64,000 bases of DNA, from assembly GCF_016924755.1 (NCBI RefSeq), contig NZ_JAFFJX010000001.1, positions 1 through 64,000 on the forward strand. The letters are read 5' to 3'. The stretch comes from Longitalea arenae (GTDB taxonomy: Bacteria > Bacteroidota > Bacteroidia > Chitinophagales > Chitinophagaceae). Of this stretch, positions 41,582-50,338 are shown in pieces; within the stretch, counting starts at the first letter, position 1; every line of letters begins with the position of its first letter. Both the position numbers and the translations under genes were made by a program. The notes beneath the pieces are model-generated. The model was not told the origin of the DNA and made no database searches. It saw only the letters and a program-made list of their open reading frames with translations.

Positions 41582-43237
41582 ATGGATCATCGATTGTTAT
41601 TTTACATCGGGTGGTTTATAATAAGTATTGTACAAGCTGTCAATACTGAACTATTCGATGATGAAGCTTATTACTGGGTGTATAGTCGTTTTTTAGATTG
41701 GGGCTATTTCGATCATCCACCAATGATCGCAGCATTGGTTAAAGCAGGATATGCTATTTTTCCCAATGAACTGGGTGTTCGCATCTTTATCATATTGCTG
41801 AACACCGCCACCATTTTTTTCGTTCAGCAACTTACTTACAAAAAAGACGATCGCCTTTTTTATGCGATCGCCTTATCCATTGCCGCTGCCCAGATCGGCG
41901 GCATGCTGGCGGTTCCTGATACGCCTTTATTATTTTTTGTGGTATTGTTTTTCTGGCTCTACCAGCAATTTTTGCAAAAGACCAACCTGGCAAATGCGCT
42001 GCTCCTGGGCTTTTGCATGGCCTGTATGTTATACAGCAAGTATCATGGTGTGCTGGTGATCGCACTGGTTCTTCTGTCGAACCTGAAATTATTTGCCAAT
42101 AAATATACCTGGCTGGCCGGGGCCATTTCCCTGCTGTTGTTTGCGCCGCATTTGTACTGGCAGTACCAGCATGATTTTCCGTCGGTACAATATCATCTTT
42201 TCGAAAGAAATGCATCCAGTTACCGGTTCGCTTTTACCACGGAATATATAGTGGCACAAATTGCTTTTGCCGGACCGGTCATCGGCTGGTTCCTGCTTTG
42301 GGCGGCATTCCGCTACCGGCCCCTTACTTATCTTGAAAAGGCCATGCAGTATTCGCTGATCGGGATCTATATAATATTTCTTATAAGTACCTATAAAGGG
42401 CGGGTAGAAGCCAACTGGACCGTAGCAGCCTTCATCCCCTTAATGGTCTTAAGCCACCGGTACCTGGTGCAGCATTACCAATGGCAGAAATGGTTGTACC
42501 GAAGCCTTCCGATTACCTTATTATTAGTTCTGTTTATACGTCTCTATTTAATGTGGTGGTTCCCGCCTGTTTCCTGGATAAAGCGGAACGAGTTCCATGG
42601 AAACCGTACATGGACAAACGAAATACGTCAACAGGCCGGCAGCTTACCGGTTGTATTTATTGATACGTATCAGCGTGCTTCCAAGTACTGGTTTTACACA
42701 GGCTTGCCTGCTTTTTCGTTGAACTCCGCCTATTACCGCCGGAATAATTTTAATATGTGGGCCGTGGAAGATTCACTGATCGGCAGGGAAGTGTATATGG
42801 ATGTGCCGGATGATAATGATTATTTCCGCAGGCTCTTCAAACCACATGGATGGCCTTTTCCGAAGGATGGTGTACAAACACATTTCTATTCTTTTTCGCG
42901 GGTATTGTTCACCGACATGAAATGCACCAATCTCGAAAAACGCCTTATCGAGATCAGTACAAAACTGAGTGTTCCGGAACATTACAAGGCTTATTTCCAA
43001 CAAGCCGCTTATTGTGAAACGCCTATCTGGCTGGTGCTTTACGAAAACGGCGACGTGAAAACGATTATTAATACCGGCACTACAGTAAAAAACCTGCAGA
43101 GCAGCGCCCATACACTTCAGGTTAAGGTTCCCTCAGACATTGGGAATGCGGAATATACAGCCCGGCTCTGCATCGGATCGGTTTTGCCCGGTTTCCCCAC
43201 CATCAACAGCACTGAATTTGAATTGTGCGTGTTATGA
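41582..43237 (+). CDS. ArnT/PMT-like glycosyltransferase family 39 protein
   Basis: A 551-aa integral membrane transferase with ~11 helices. The first periplasmic loop holds the catalytic acidic motif ELFDDEAYYWVYSR (Asp26-Asp27-Glu28), followed by DWGYFDHPP, as in dolichyl/undecaprenyl-phosphate-sugar-dependent glycosyltransferases of the GT39/ArnT group. A soluble ~170-residue C-terminal domain follows. The acceptor could be lipid A, protein or a surface glycan. Its stop TGA (43235-43237) is immediately followed by TCA, the stop of mtgA on the other strand. Confidence 0.9.
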   Translation: MDHRLLFYIGWFIISIVQAVNTELFDDEAYYWVYSRFLDWGYFDHPPMIAALVKAGYAIFPNELGVRIFIILLNTATIFFVQQLTYKKDDRLFYAIALSIAAAQIGGMLAVPDTPLLFFVVLFFWLYQQFLQKTNLANALLLGFCMACMLYSKYHGVLVIALVLLSNLKLFANKYTWLAGAISLLLFAPHLYWQYQHDFPSVQYHLFERNASSYRFAFTTEYIVAQIAFAGPVIGWFLLWAAFRYRPLTYLEKAMQYSLIGIYIIFLISTYKGRVEANWTVAAFIPLMVLSHRYLVQHYQWQKWLYRSLPITLLLVLFIRLYLMWWFPPVSWIKRNEFHGNRTWTNEIRQQAGSLPVVFIDTYQRASKYWFYTGLPAFSLNSAYYRRNNFNMWAVEDSLIGREVYMDVPDDNDYFRRLFKPHGWPFPKDGVQTHFYSFSRVLFTDMKCTNLEKRLIEISTKLSVPEHYKAYFQQAAYCETPIWLVLYENGDVKTIINTGTTVKNLQSSAHTLQVKVPSDIGNAEYTARLCIGSVLPGFPTINSTEFELCVL

Positions 43238-43942
43238 TCATTGCAATATCCGTTGAATATCGGGGTCGTTCTGCAGAAAAGCCATTTGCTTCATTACCCA
43301 GGGATAGCGGTTGGCAACATAGCGGGATAATGGTTTTACCGTGTACTTTTTGGGATTGGGCATACACGAGGCGATCATGGCGGCCTCCTGGCGAGTGAGC
43401 TTTTTTGCCGGCTTCTTAAAATATTTTTGAGCGGCGGCTTCAATGCCAAATATACCCGGACCCATTTCTGAAACGTTGAGGTACATTTCCATGATTCGGT
43501 TCTTCCCCCACATCAGTTCTATCATAAAGGTGAAATATACTTCCATGCCTTTGCGAAACCAGCTGCGGCCCTGCCACAAAAACACATTTTTAGCTACCTG
43601 CTGGCTGATGGTGGAAGCACCTTTAATGCGGTTCGGTTTCTTTTTATTGTACTCCATCGCCTTGTTAATACTTTTCCAGTCGAAACCATTGTGATCGGGG
43701 AAGAGCTGGTCTTCAGCAGCAATAAAAGACAAACGTGCATAAGATGAAACTTCTTTCATCTGCACATAATCCCTTTTCAAACCATTTCCGGAAAATAAGC
43801 TACCCAACTGGGTTAGGGTAAAAGGCGGGTCGACCCACTTTAAGAGAAGAATATAAAATAACTGTAATAGAAAAAGAAAGAGCAAAGTCCTCTTGATGAT
43901 GCGCCAGATGCGAAGGGCTTTTTCTTTCGTTTTAGTTGACAT
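43238..43942 (-). CDS. mtgA: Monofunctional peptidoglycan transglycosylase
   Basis: A 234-aa membrane-anchored GT51 glycosyltransferase that polymerises lipid II into glycan strands without a transpeptidase domain. An N-terminal helix (about 15-35) anchors it; conserved motifs are the catalytic Glu in AAEDQLFPDHNGFD near 75-88, KGASTISQQVAKNVFL, RKGMEVYFTFMIEL, and NRIMEMYLNVSEMGPG. Start 43942 is preferred over 43975 because homologs start at the charged segment before the helix. It converges exactly with GT39. Confidence 0.95.
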   Translation of the reverse strand: MSTKTKEKALRIWRIIKRTLLFLFLLQLFYILLLKWVDPPFTLTQLGSLFSGNGLKRDYVQMKEVSSYARLSFIAAEDQLFPDHNGFDWKSINKAMEYNKKKPNRIKGASTISQQVAKNVFLWQGRSWFRKGMEVYFTFMIELMWGKNRIMEMYLNVSEMGPGIFGIEAAAQKYFKKPAKKLTRQEAAMIASCMPNPKKYTVKPLSRYVANRYPWVMKQMAFLQNDPDIQRILQ

Positions 43943-44020
43943 GAGTAGGGAACAGCTTTGGCCTGCAAGATACAATTTTGATTATTGATCCCTAACGTCA
44001 TTACCCGGTGGGATATTTTC

Positions 44021-44596
44021 TCATGGGGAATTTTTCACATATACCACTTTATATTTTCCACCCGCTTTATCGGCCCTGTTCTGAAAGTAGGTGATGGCAA
44101 AGCCGGTAGCTGCCACTCCGGCGGCAATGGTCAACGGAACTACTTTATTATTGGCAGAAACGGATTCTTTGCGGTATGCAGTATTCACGAGTTCCAGGAA
44201 GATAAACCCCAGTCCACCCACTTTCATGAGTGCAGGCAATGTCACCTGGGCAAAACCCTTTTTCCGGCCCCAGGTATATTGACGGGTAAATTGAAACTTT
44301 TTAATCTCCCGGTAATCTAGCCCGATCGTATAAGCCATGGTATCGAGCGTAGTACCAAAATCGGTCGCTTTCAATTGCCGCTCCTGTTGTTGAATAATGA
44401 TGGAATCGTGCCGGATCTCTTTTATATAACCATTTATGGTAAAGCCGTTGTGGGTTACGGCGGAAATGAAAGCGCCGGGATAGTAGGTCTTTAAAGTGCG
44501 GTTATTATGTTTTTTGAGAACGATAAAATCCGAGGGCTGCGATAAGGTCACTTCTGCTAATGATACCAGTAGTATTAAAAGTAAAGCTTGTTTCAT
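44021..44596 (-). CDS. Exported protein of unknown function
   Basis: A 191-aa exported protein with a signal peptide (1-19, ending LSQ). The N-terminal half has beta-rich segments (FIVLKKHNNRTLKTYYPG, ISAVTHNGFTINGYIKEI) and a mid-region hydrophobic helix (LPALMKVGGLGFIFLELVN) followed by another (PLTIAAGVAATGFAITYF) near the C-terminus, so it may be inserted in or attached to a membrane. I recognise no family. Same strand as LysE gene upstream, 66 bp gap. Confidence 0.65.
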   Translation of the reverse strand: MKQALLLILLVSLAEVTLSQPSDFIVLKKHNNRTLKTYYPGAFISAVTHNGFTINGYIKEIRHDSIIIQQQERQLKATDFGTTLDTMAYTIGLDYREIKKFQFTRQYTWGRKKGFAQVTLPALMKVGGLGFIFLELVNTAYRKESVSANNKVVPLTIAAGVAATGFAITYFQNRADKAGGKYKVVYVKNSP

Positions 44597-44662
44597 TCGG
44601 TAACAAGTTACAGAGGGCCTTTTTGTTATTTCACTAATGATTTGTTAAACCGCGCCAGCGCT

Positions 44663-45301
44663 TTAATTGATCTTATCAGAAAGGAAATAGGTTCCATAAA
44701 AAAGGGCTATTCCGAATCCCGCGAGAATGACCCCAGAAATTTTATTGATCAGGGAAATGTTATGAAGCGTTAGCTTGTTGCGTAATTTACCTGCCAGCAT
44801 TACTTTTAATATATCAGCGGCAATATTAACGGCAAGGCAAACGGAAAATATAAGCAGTCGCTGGTTAAAGGTATATTTTGAAAAAGCGGTTGCGGTACCC
44901 AGCCAGAAAATAAACACGCTGGGATTTAAGGTATTTAAAAAAAAGCCGCTGGAAAGGATCTTGAGGATTTCAAACTTTCCAAATTTCAGGGCATTGCCAT
45001 CGGCATCGGTGCGAAGGGTCACTTTTTTAAAGAAAAGATAATAGATCCCTACAGCTACGAGGAAGCCGCTGCCGATATAACCGATCACGTTTTTATACTC
45101 CAGCAGTTCTGATACAAAGGCCGAAAAGGCATTACTTATTACGACCAGAATGATATCACTCAACCATACTCCCGCTACAAAACATAACCCGCCGGTATGG
45201 CCATTATTTAAACTTTGCTTTATGATGGTAAATATTACAGGCCCAACAGAGAGAGCAAGAATACATCCCAGCGTTAACCCACTTATTATGGCTTGCCACA
45301 T
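44663..45301 (-). CDS. LysE-family amino-acid exporter
   Basis: A 212-aa membrane protein with six helices and the LysE/RhtB signature: ISGLTLGCILALSVGPVIFTIIKQSL at the N-terminus and the aspartate-bearing loop GLCFVAGVWLSDIIL. Transporters of this family export amino acids such as lysine or threonine, or related compounds; the substrate cannot be read here. Start at 45301 (MWQAII) is chosen because the family N-terminus lies there. Confidence 0.88.
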   Translation of the reverse strand: MWQAIISGLTLGCILALSVGPVIFTIIKQSLNNGHTGGLCFVAGVWLSDIILVVISNAFSAFVSELLEYKNVIGYIGSGFLVAVGIYYLFFKKVTLRTDADGNALKFGKFEILKILSSGFFLNTLNPSVFIFWLGTATAFSKYTFNQRLLIFSVCLAVNIAADILKVMLAGKLRNKLTLHNISLINKISGVILAGFGIALFYGTYFLSDKIN

Positions 45302-45428
45302 GCTTAGATCCTTATAAATATTCCGGTTTATATACGTGAACGCAAGGTAGGAAAACAAATTGCATATAAAGAGAGGATTGTTGATTCAGGGACCTGGATC
45401 ATACCATTAGCCATGACCATATGGATCA

Positions 45429-46955
45429 TCAAATAGTACCCGTTTCAACGAACCTGCTCCAGTCTTCGAACATCTTGCCTTTCATTACGCGTGGAAATTT
45501 ATGTTGACCACCGATCTTTCCTTTGAGGTGCATAAACTCCATAAATTTTGAAACAGGTAATACGTTCAGGTATACTTCCTTCAGTGCACTGTTCCTTTCT
45601 ACTGCGTAATCGTCGTTCAGTACCTTCAGGCAGTTGTCTATTTTCTGGCGAAGTAATTCTTTATCTACGGCATCATCGCAGGCGATCCACCATTCATGTG
45701 CAAAGAACAAACCATGAGGTACACCAGCTACGGTGTATTCGGGAATATTCAAATTCATTTCCTCACTGGCCAGCTTAATGGCTTTGTTCATGTTATCAAC
45801 ACTCAGGTGTTCGCCAACCAGACTTAAAAAGTGTTTGGTGCGGCCTGTAATGATTATTTCACAACGTTCTTTATCAACAAACCGGACCGTGTCGCCAATC
45901 AAATAGCGCCAGGCGCCGGCGGTAGTGCTAAGGAGGATCGCATAGTCTTTCCCTTCTTCAACCTGGTGGATCATCAGCGCTTCGGGATTTGCTACCAGGT
46001 TACCATCTGCGTCGAAATTGTCGTTATTGAAAGGTACAAACTCGAAGAAGATATGATCGTTCAGGGCCAGCCGCATGCCTTTGGAGGTTTGGCGGTCCTG
46101 GTAAGCGATAAACCCTTCCGAAGCGAGATAGGTCTCAATAAATGTAAGCGGTTTGGCCACCAGTTTATTGAATCCTTTTTTATATGGTTCAAATGAAACG
46201 CCGCCGTGAACGAAAAATGCCAGGTTTGGCCACATATCGTGAATGGAATTGAGCTGGTACCGCTCAATGATCTTTTCCATACACATTTGTATCCAGGCCG
46301 GTACTCCTACCACAAAACCAATGTCCCAGTTGGGCGCTTCTTCAACAATGGCTTCAATCTTACTGTTCCAGTCGCGGGTACGGGCAATTTTTTTACCTGG
46401 CTTATAGAAGGGAGAAAACCAGAAAGGCACTTTTTTGGCGGTAATGCCGCTGAGGTCGCCGGCATAGTAACCGGGGCCTTTTTGCAGGTCGGTGCTGCCG
46501 CCCAGCATTAACCAGCCTTTACCAATACTTTTAACAGGAATATCGTGATAGGTGCGTAGAGAAAGTAATTGCTTGATCATCACGATGCGGTTGCCACGCA
46601 TCAGGTCATTGGTGATGGGTATATATTTACTGGCAGATTCGGAAGTTCCCGAACTGAGGGCGAAATATTTGATCTTTCCAGGCCAGCAGATGTCCCTTTT
46701 CCCTTCCAGTGTTTTATGCCACCATTCAGTATAAATCTTGTTATAATCATAGGTAGGGACCAGCTGCTGGAATTTTTTCCCAGCGTGTTTACTCAATAGG
46801 ATCTCGTCGAACCGGTATTTTTGACCGAATTCGGTAAACCGGGCTTTCTTCAGCAATTTCTTTAGCACCTTGATCTGCTGCCGCCTTGGTGACTTCTCAG
46901 GCAAACGCAACGCTCTGGCAACGGACCTGGGTAAAGAGATATCAATTAGGGCCAT
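45429..46955 (-). CDS. GH3-family acyl-adenylating enzyme
   Basis: A 508-aa protein of the GH3 auxin-responsive promoter family, members of the ANL acyl-adenylating superfamily. It shows the phosphate-binding loop YFALSSGTSESASKYIPI, the GAWRYLIGDTVRF segment and the hinge ITGRTKHFLSLVGEHLSVDNM. Plant GH3 proteins conjugate amino acids to plant hormones; bacterial homologs are widespread in Bacteroidota but their substrates are unknown. No carrier protein or siderophore genes are nearby, so it probably activates a small carboxylic acid. Monocistronic. Confidence 0.9.
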   Translation of the reverse strand: MALIDISLPRSVARALRLPEKSPRRQQIKVLKKLLKKARFTEFGQKYRFDEILLSKHAGKKFQQLVPTYDYNKIYTEWWHKTLEGKRDICWPGKIKYFALSSGTSESASKYIPITNDLMRGNRIVMIKQLLSLRTYHDIPVKSIGKGWLMLGGSTDLQKGPGYYAGDLSGITAKKVPFWFSPFYKPGKKIARTRDWNSKIEAIVEEAPNWDIGFVVGVPAWIQMCMEKIIERYQLNSIHDMWPNLAFFVHGGVSFEPYKKGFNKLVAKPLTFIETYLASEGFIAYQDRQTSKGMRLALNDHIFFEFVPFNNDNFDADGNLVANPEALMIHQVEEGKDYAILLSTTAGAWRYLIGDTVRFVDKERCEIIITGRTKHFLSLVGEHLSVDNMNKAIKLASEEMNLNIPEYTVAGVPHGLFFAHEWWIACDDAVDKELLRQKIDNCLKVLNDDYAVERNSALKEVYLNVLPVSKFMEFMHLKGKIGGQHKFPRVMKGKMFEDWSRFVETGTI

Positions 46956-47081
46956 TAATTAGTTGCCCGTTTGGTCAGGCATAACCAAAATTAAAGGTTT
47001 TTAGCATGATATATTGCACATTTTGCAAAGATTAGGCTGTACGGTAAACGGAAAATTAAAAAACAGCCGCTCAGACTGACA

Positions 47082-48251
47082 TTACTCCATCACAATCACA
47101 TAACCCCGTTGATCTTTTGAATGACTTCCAACAATGGTATATGTTCCACCGGCATGGATAAACGGTTTCAACCAGCTGGGGCAGGACTTCAATTGCTCTA
47201 TGATCTGCCGGAAAGAACAGGAAGCGCCTTCACAAAAGATCCATTCCCGCGCCTCTTCGGGCTTAGCGGTGATCGAATAATCCGGGAAAGAGGAAAGTAC
47301 TGAACGAACTTCCTTGGCGCTTTTTTCATCTCCTGCCAGGAAAAAACGCGGTTTGCCCTCATATTTGACCGACCGTTCCTGGTGCTCCCTGCTCACAAAG
47401 GTTAGGGCTGCGCGTAACCAGATCACCGCCTCCAGCAAGCCGGTATAGAACCAGGCCAGTTCGCCATGAAAATGTTTCTGTACGAATTGCACCATAGCCT
47501 TATAAAAAAGCCGCACGTATTTATTGTCTTTTCGGGTGCTTTCTCCTTTGAAATGTATAATGGTACAATCGGGCAAATAGTAATTATGATAACCGGTTTG
47601 CTGTAGGCGGTAACTGAGGTCAATATCTTCGCCATACATAAAGAACTGCTCATCAAAGCCCCCGGTTTTGTGGAGCAGCGATTGTTTCACCATTAAAAAT
47701 GCACCGGACAAAATATCCACCTTGTTTACCTGCTGGTTACTCAGGTGTCCCATGTAATAGCGCGCAAAAATTTTAGAACCAGGGAACCAGCGCGTTAAGC
47801 CGCTCATTTTGCAAAAAGACACCCATAAAGAAGGAAAGCCCCGCTTGGATTCTTTCAGGAACTGCCCCATACCATCGATCATCTGAACGCCGAGGGCGCC
47901 GGCATCCGTTGTAGTTTCCATAAATGTGATGCATTTCGTAAAAGCGTCTTCCGGCAAAATGGTATCAGGGTTCAGGAAGAGAATATATTTTCCAGTGGCT
48001 TTTTGCAGCGCCTGGTTATTGGCCTTTGAAAAACCCAAATTCACTGAATTCTTTATGAACTGTACAAAGGGAAAGCGGTGTTGGAGGTATTCGATGCTTC
48101 CGTCTGTTGAATTATTGTCTACAACCAAAACCTCCACATTGCGCTCGCCGGTGGCTACCCGCATTTCGCCGATAGCTTTCCGCACCGAGCATAGGCACTG
48201 TTCGAGAAAGTATTTCACATTATAGTTAACTATAATAACAGACAGCAGCAT
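47082..48251 (-). CDS. Family 2 glycosyltransferase with extra C-terminal domain
   Basis: A 389-aa enzyme. The N-terminal GT-A domain (~1-260) has LLSVIIVNYNVKYFLEQ, the nucleotide site VEVLVVDNNSTDGS, GKYILFLNPDTILP with the DxD-type acidic residue, and EDIDLSYRLQQTGY. This resembles rhamnosyltransferases of O-antigen or capsule synthesis. A hydrophobic/amphipathic stretch follows (LAWFYTGLLEAVIWLRAALTF), then a ~90-residue extension (PRFFLAGDEKSAKEVRSVL to YVIVME) with a Rossmann-like pattern. Start 48251 is preferred because MLLSVIIVNYN matches the family. No other glycan genes adjoin. Confidence 0.9.
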   Translation of the reverse strand: MLLSVIIVNYNVKYFLEQCLCSVRKAIGEMRVATGERNVEVLVVDNNSTDGSIEYLQHRFPFVQFIKNSVNLGFSKANNQALQKATGKYILFLNPDTILPEDAFTKCITFMETTTDAGALGVQMIDGMGQFLKESKRGFPSLWVSFCKMSGLTRWFPGSKIFARYYMGHLSNQQVNKVDILSGAFLMVKQSLLHKTGGFDEQFFMYGEDIDLSYRLQQTGYHNYYLPDCTIIHFKGESTRKDNKYVRLFYKAMVQFVQKHFHGELAWFYTGLLEAVIWLRAALTFVSREHQERSVKYEGKPRFFLAGDEKSAKEVRSVLSSFPDYSITAKPEEAREWIFCEGASCSFRQIIEQLKSCPSWLKPFIHAGGTYTIVGSHSKDQRGYVIVME

Positions 48252-48282
48252 ACTGCAAAATAGGATAGAAATCATTAAGAGT

Positions 48283-48357
48283 TGCAGGTTCCAGGATTCA
48301 GGTTTCAAGTTACTGCCTGGCGGTTACCCGGTAACAACCTGCTACTTGTAACCTGCA
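48283..48357. repeat. Imperfect inverted repeat in the GT2/suhB divergent gap
   Basis: TGCAGGTT (48283-48290) and AACCTGCA (48350-48357) are perfect inverse complements; CAAGT/ACTTG and GTTAC-CCG-GTAAC (48323-48335) sit inside, so the whole can form a long interrupted hairpin. Words such as CAGGTT and AACCTG recur. Confidence 0.6.
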
Positions 48358-48368
48358 CCCGGTATCCC

Positions 48369-48376
48369 TATCTTTG
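48369..48376 (+). promoter_or_regulatory. suhB -7 promoter element, probably leaderless
   Basis: TATCTTTG matches TAnnTTTG exactly and ends 4 nt before ATG 48381, placing the transcription start at or next to the start codon. No Shine-Dalgarno site is possible in that space. Confidence 0.5.
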
Positions 48377-48380
48377 CGCC

Positions 48381-49157
48381 ATGTTAAAAGAAACTTTAAT
48401 AAACGCCACAGAAGCGGGCGCCAAGGTGCTGCAGCATTATTTTAATTCTACCACCTTGCTGATCAGCAATAAAGAAGGTGTAAACAACCTGGTGACCGAA
48501 GCTGACCATGCTTCCGAGAAAGCCATTCTCGAAACGATCAAACAGCAGTTCCCCGATCATTATATTATGAGTGAGGAAGCGGGCGAGATCATTATGGACA
48601 GCGAGTACAAATGGATCATCGACCCCATTGATGGCACGGTGAACTTTGCCCATGGTATTCCCATTTGCTGCGTTTCTATTGGCCTCGAGCACAATGGCAC
48701 CATGATCATGGGCGCTGTGCTGAACCCGTTTATAAAAGAATATTATTTTGCCGAGAAGGGAAAAGGTGCTTCGCTGAACGGCGAACCCATTCATGTTAGC
48801 GTTCAGAGCGATCTCATGAAATCCTGCCTCGTGACCGGTTTCCCCTATACATATATCAATCAGCCCAATGGTCCGCTGGAAGCATTTTCCCGCTTCATCC
48901 GCGCCGGCATTCCTGTACGCCGCCTGGGTTCAGCGGCTATGGACCTTTGCTGGGTGGCCGCCGGCCGTTTCGACGGTTTTTATGAACATAAGCTACAGGC
49001 ATGGGACAGCGCTGCAGGTTTCCTGATCGTGGAAGAAGCCGGTGGTAAAGTGACCGATTTCGAAGGCAAGTATTATTCGCCTTATCAACCGCATATCGCC
49101 GCTTCCAATGGAAAAATACATGACGATATGTTAAAATGGGTGAACGATAAAGCGTAA
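48381..49157 (+). CDS. suhB: Inositol monophosphatase family protein
   Basis: A 258-aa Mg-dependent phosphatase of the SuhB/IMPase group. Metal-binding motifs: SEEAG near 64-68, DPIDGTVNFAHG at 81-92 and WDSAAG near 208-213, all with standard spacing. E. coli SuhB also assists rRNA antitermination; whether this one does is unknown. ATG 48381 is chosen over 48282 because family similarity starts there and the promoter box lies directly before it. Upstream of thiL with a ~135 bp gap. Confidence 0.93.
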   Translation: MLKETLINATEAGAKVLQHYFNSTTLLISNKEGVNNLVTEADHASEKAILETIKQQFPDHYIMSEEAGEIIMDSEYKWIIDPIDGTVNFAHGIPICCVSIGLEHNGTMIMGAVLNPFIKEYYFAEKGKGASLNGEPIHVSVQSDLMKSCLVTGFPYTYINQPNGPLEAFSRFIRAGIPVRRLGSAAMDLCWVAAGRFDGFYEHKLQAWDSAAGFLIVEEAGGKVTDFEGKYYSPYQPHIAASNGKIHDDMLKWVNDKA

Positions 49158-49291
49158 TCAGGCGCTTTCGGCCTGCCGAATAATTCAATAACTTTATTGG
49201 TCTTAATACCTGCCTGCCCCGTTACAGGAAGTTTCTGATCAGCGTGGCAGGTATTGCTATTTATTTCAATAGATAATTTCATATCAGCACC

Positions 49292-50326
49292 ATGAGCGAA
49301 AGCAGAACAGAAGTAAGTTCACTGGGTGAATTCGGGTTAATTCAACATTTGACCAGAAATATAGAACTTCAGAACGCTTCTTCCATTGTTGGCGTGGGCG
49401 ACGATGCCGCCATCATCGATCATTTTGGAAAACAAACCGTTATCACCACCGACCTCCTGATCGAAGGCATTCATTTCGACCTGATGTACACCCCCCTGAA
49501 ACACCTGGGCTATAAAAGTGTGGTGGTTAACATAAGTGATATCTATGCCATGAACGCCACGCCTACCCAGATCACGGTAAGCATCGGGTTCAGCAACCGC
49601 TTCAGCGTGGAGGCGATCAGTGAGTTCTATGAGGGCATTTATGCCGCCTGTGAAAAATATGGAGTCGACCTGATCGGCGGCGACACCAGTTCTTCCCAAA
49701 AGGGCTTTGTGATCTCTGTGACTGCCATTGGTGAAGTAACACCGGGGAAATATGTAAGAAGGAATACTGCCCAGAAAGGCGATCTGATCTGCTGCAGCGG
49801 TGACCTGGGTGCCGCCTATGTGGGTTTACTGTTCCTGGAACGCGAAAAACAGATCTACCTCGAACATCCGCAGGTACAACCCGACCTGGAAGGGGAAAGT
49901 TATGTCATTGGCCGCTTGTTAAAGCCAGAAGCCCGGAAAGACATTATCGAGTTCCTGGAAACCCAGAATATTGTGCCCACGGCCATGATGGACGTCAGCG
50001 ACGGCCTCAGTTCTGAAATCCTGCACATTTGTGAACAAAGTCAGCTTGGTTGCGTATTGTATGAGGAAAAATTGCCCATTGCAGAAGAAATGCGCAAGGC
50101 AGCCTTTAAATTTGAAATAGACCCCACCGCCTGTGCATTGAGCGGGGGCGAAGACTATGAATTACTGTTCACGATGTCACAATCAGATTATGAAAAGATC
50201 GTTTTAAATGAACAGATCAGTGTGATCGGTTACATGACCGATGCAGCTGATGGCTTGAAAATCAATACCAAAGGCGGTCAAACGCATTCCATTACTGCGC
50301 AGGGATGGAACGCCTTCAAAAAATAA
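49292..50326 (+). CDS. thiL: Thiamine-monophosphate kinase
   Basis: A 344-aa enzyme making thiamine diphosphate from thiamine monophosphate. It has the ThiL opening GEFGLIQHLTRN, ATP/metal motifs VGVGDDAAII and TTDLLIEGIHFD, the central GGDTSSSQKGFVISVTAIG and the C-terminal SGGEDYELLFT. Length and order match the PurM/ThiL fold. Other thiamine genes are not nearby. The S41 protease gene starts 12 bp after its stop, so they are probably co-transcribed. Confidence 0.96.
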   Translation: MSESRTEVSSLGEFGLIQHLTRNIELQNASSIVGVGDDAAIIDHFGKQTVITTDLLIEGIHFDLMYTPLKHLGYKSVVVNISDIYAMNATPTQITVSIGFSNRFSVEAISEFYEGIYAACEKYGVDLIGGDTSSSQKGFVISVTAIGEVTPGKYVRRNTAQKGDLICCSGDLGAAYVGLLFLEREKQIYLEHPQVQPDLEGESYVIGRLLKPEARKDIIEFLETQNIVPTAMMDVSDGLSSEILHICEQSQLGCVLYEEKLPIAEEMRKAAFKFEIDPTACALSGGEDYELLFTMSQSDYEKIVLNEQISVIGYMTDAADGLKINTKGGQTHSITAQGWNAFKK

Positions 50327-50338
50327 ACCGGTGATAGC

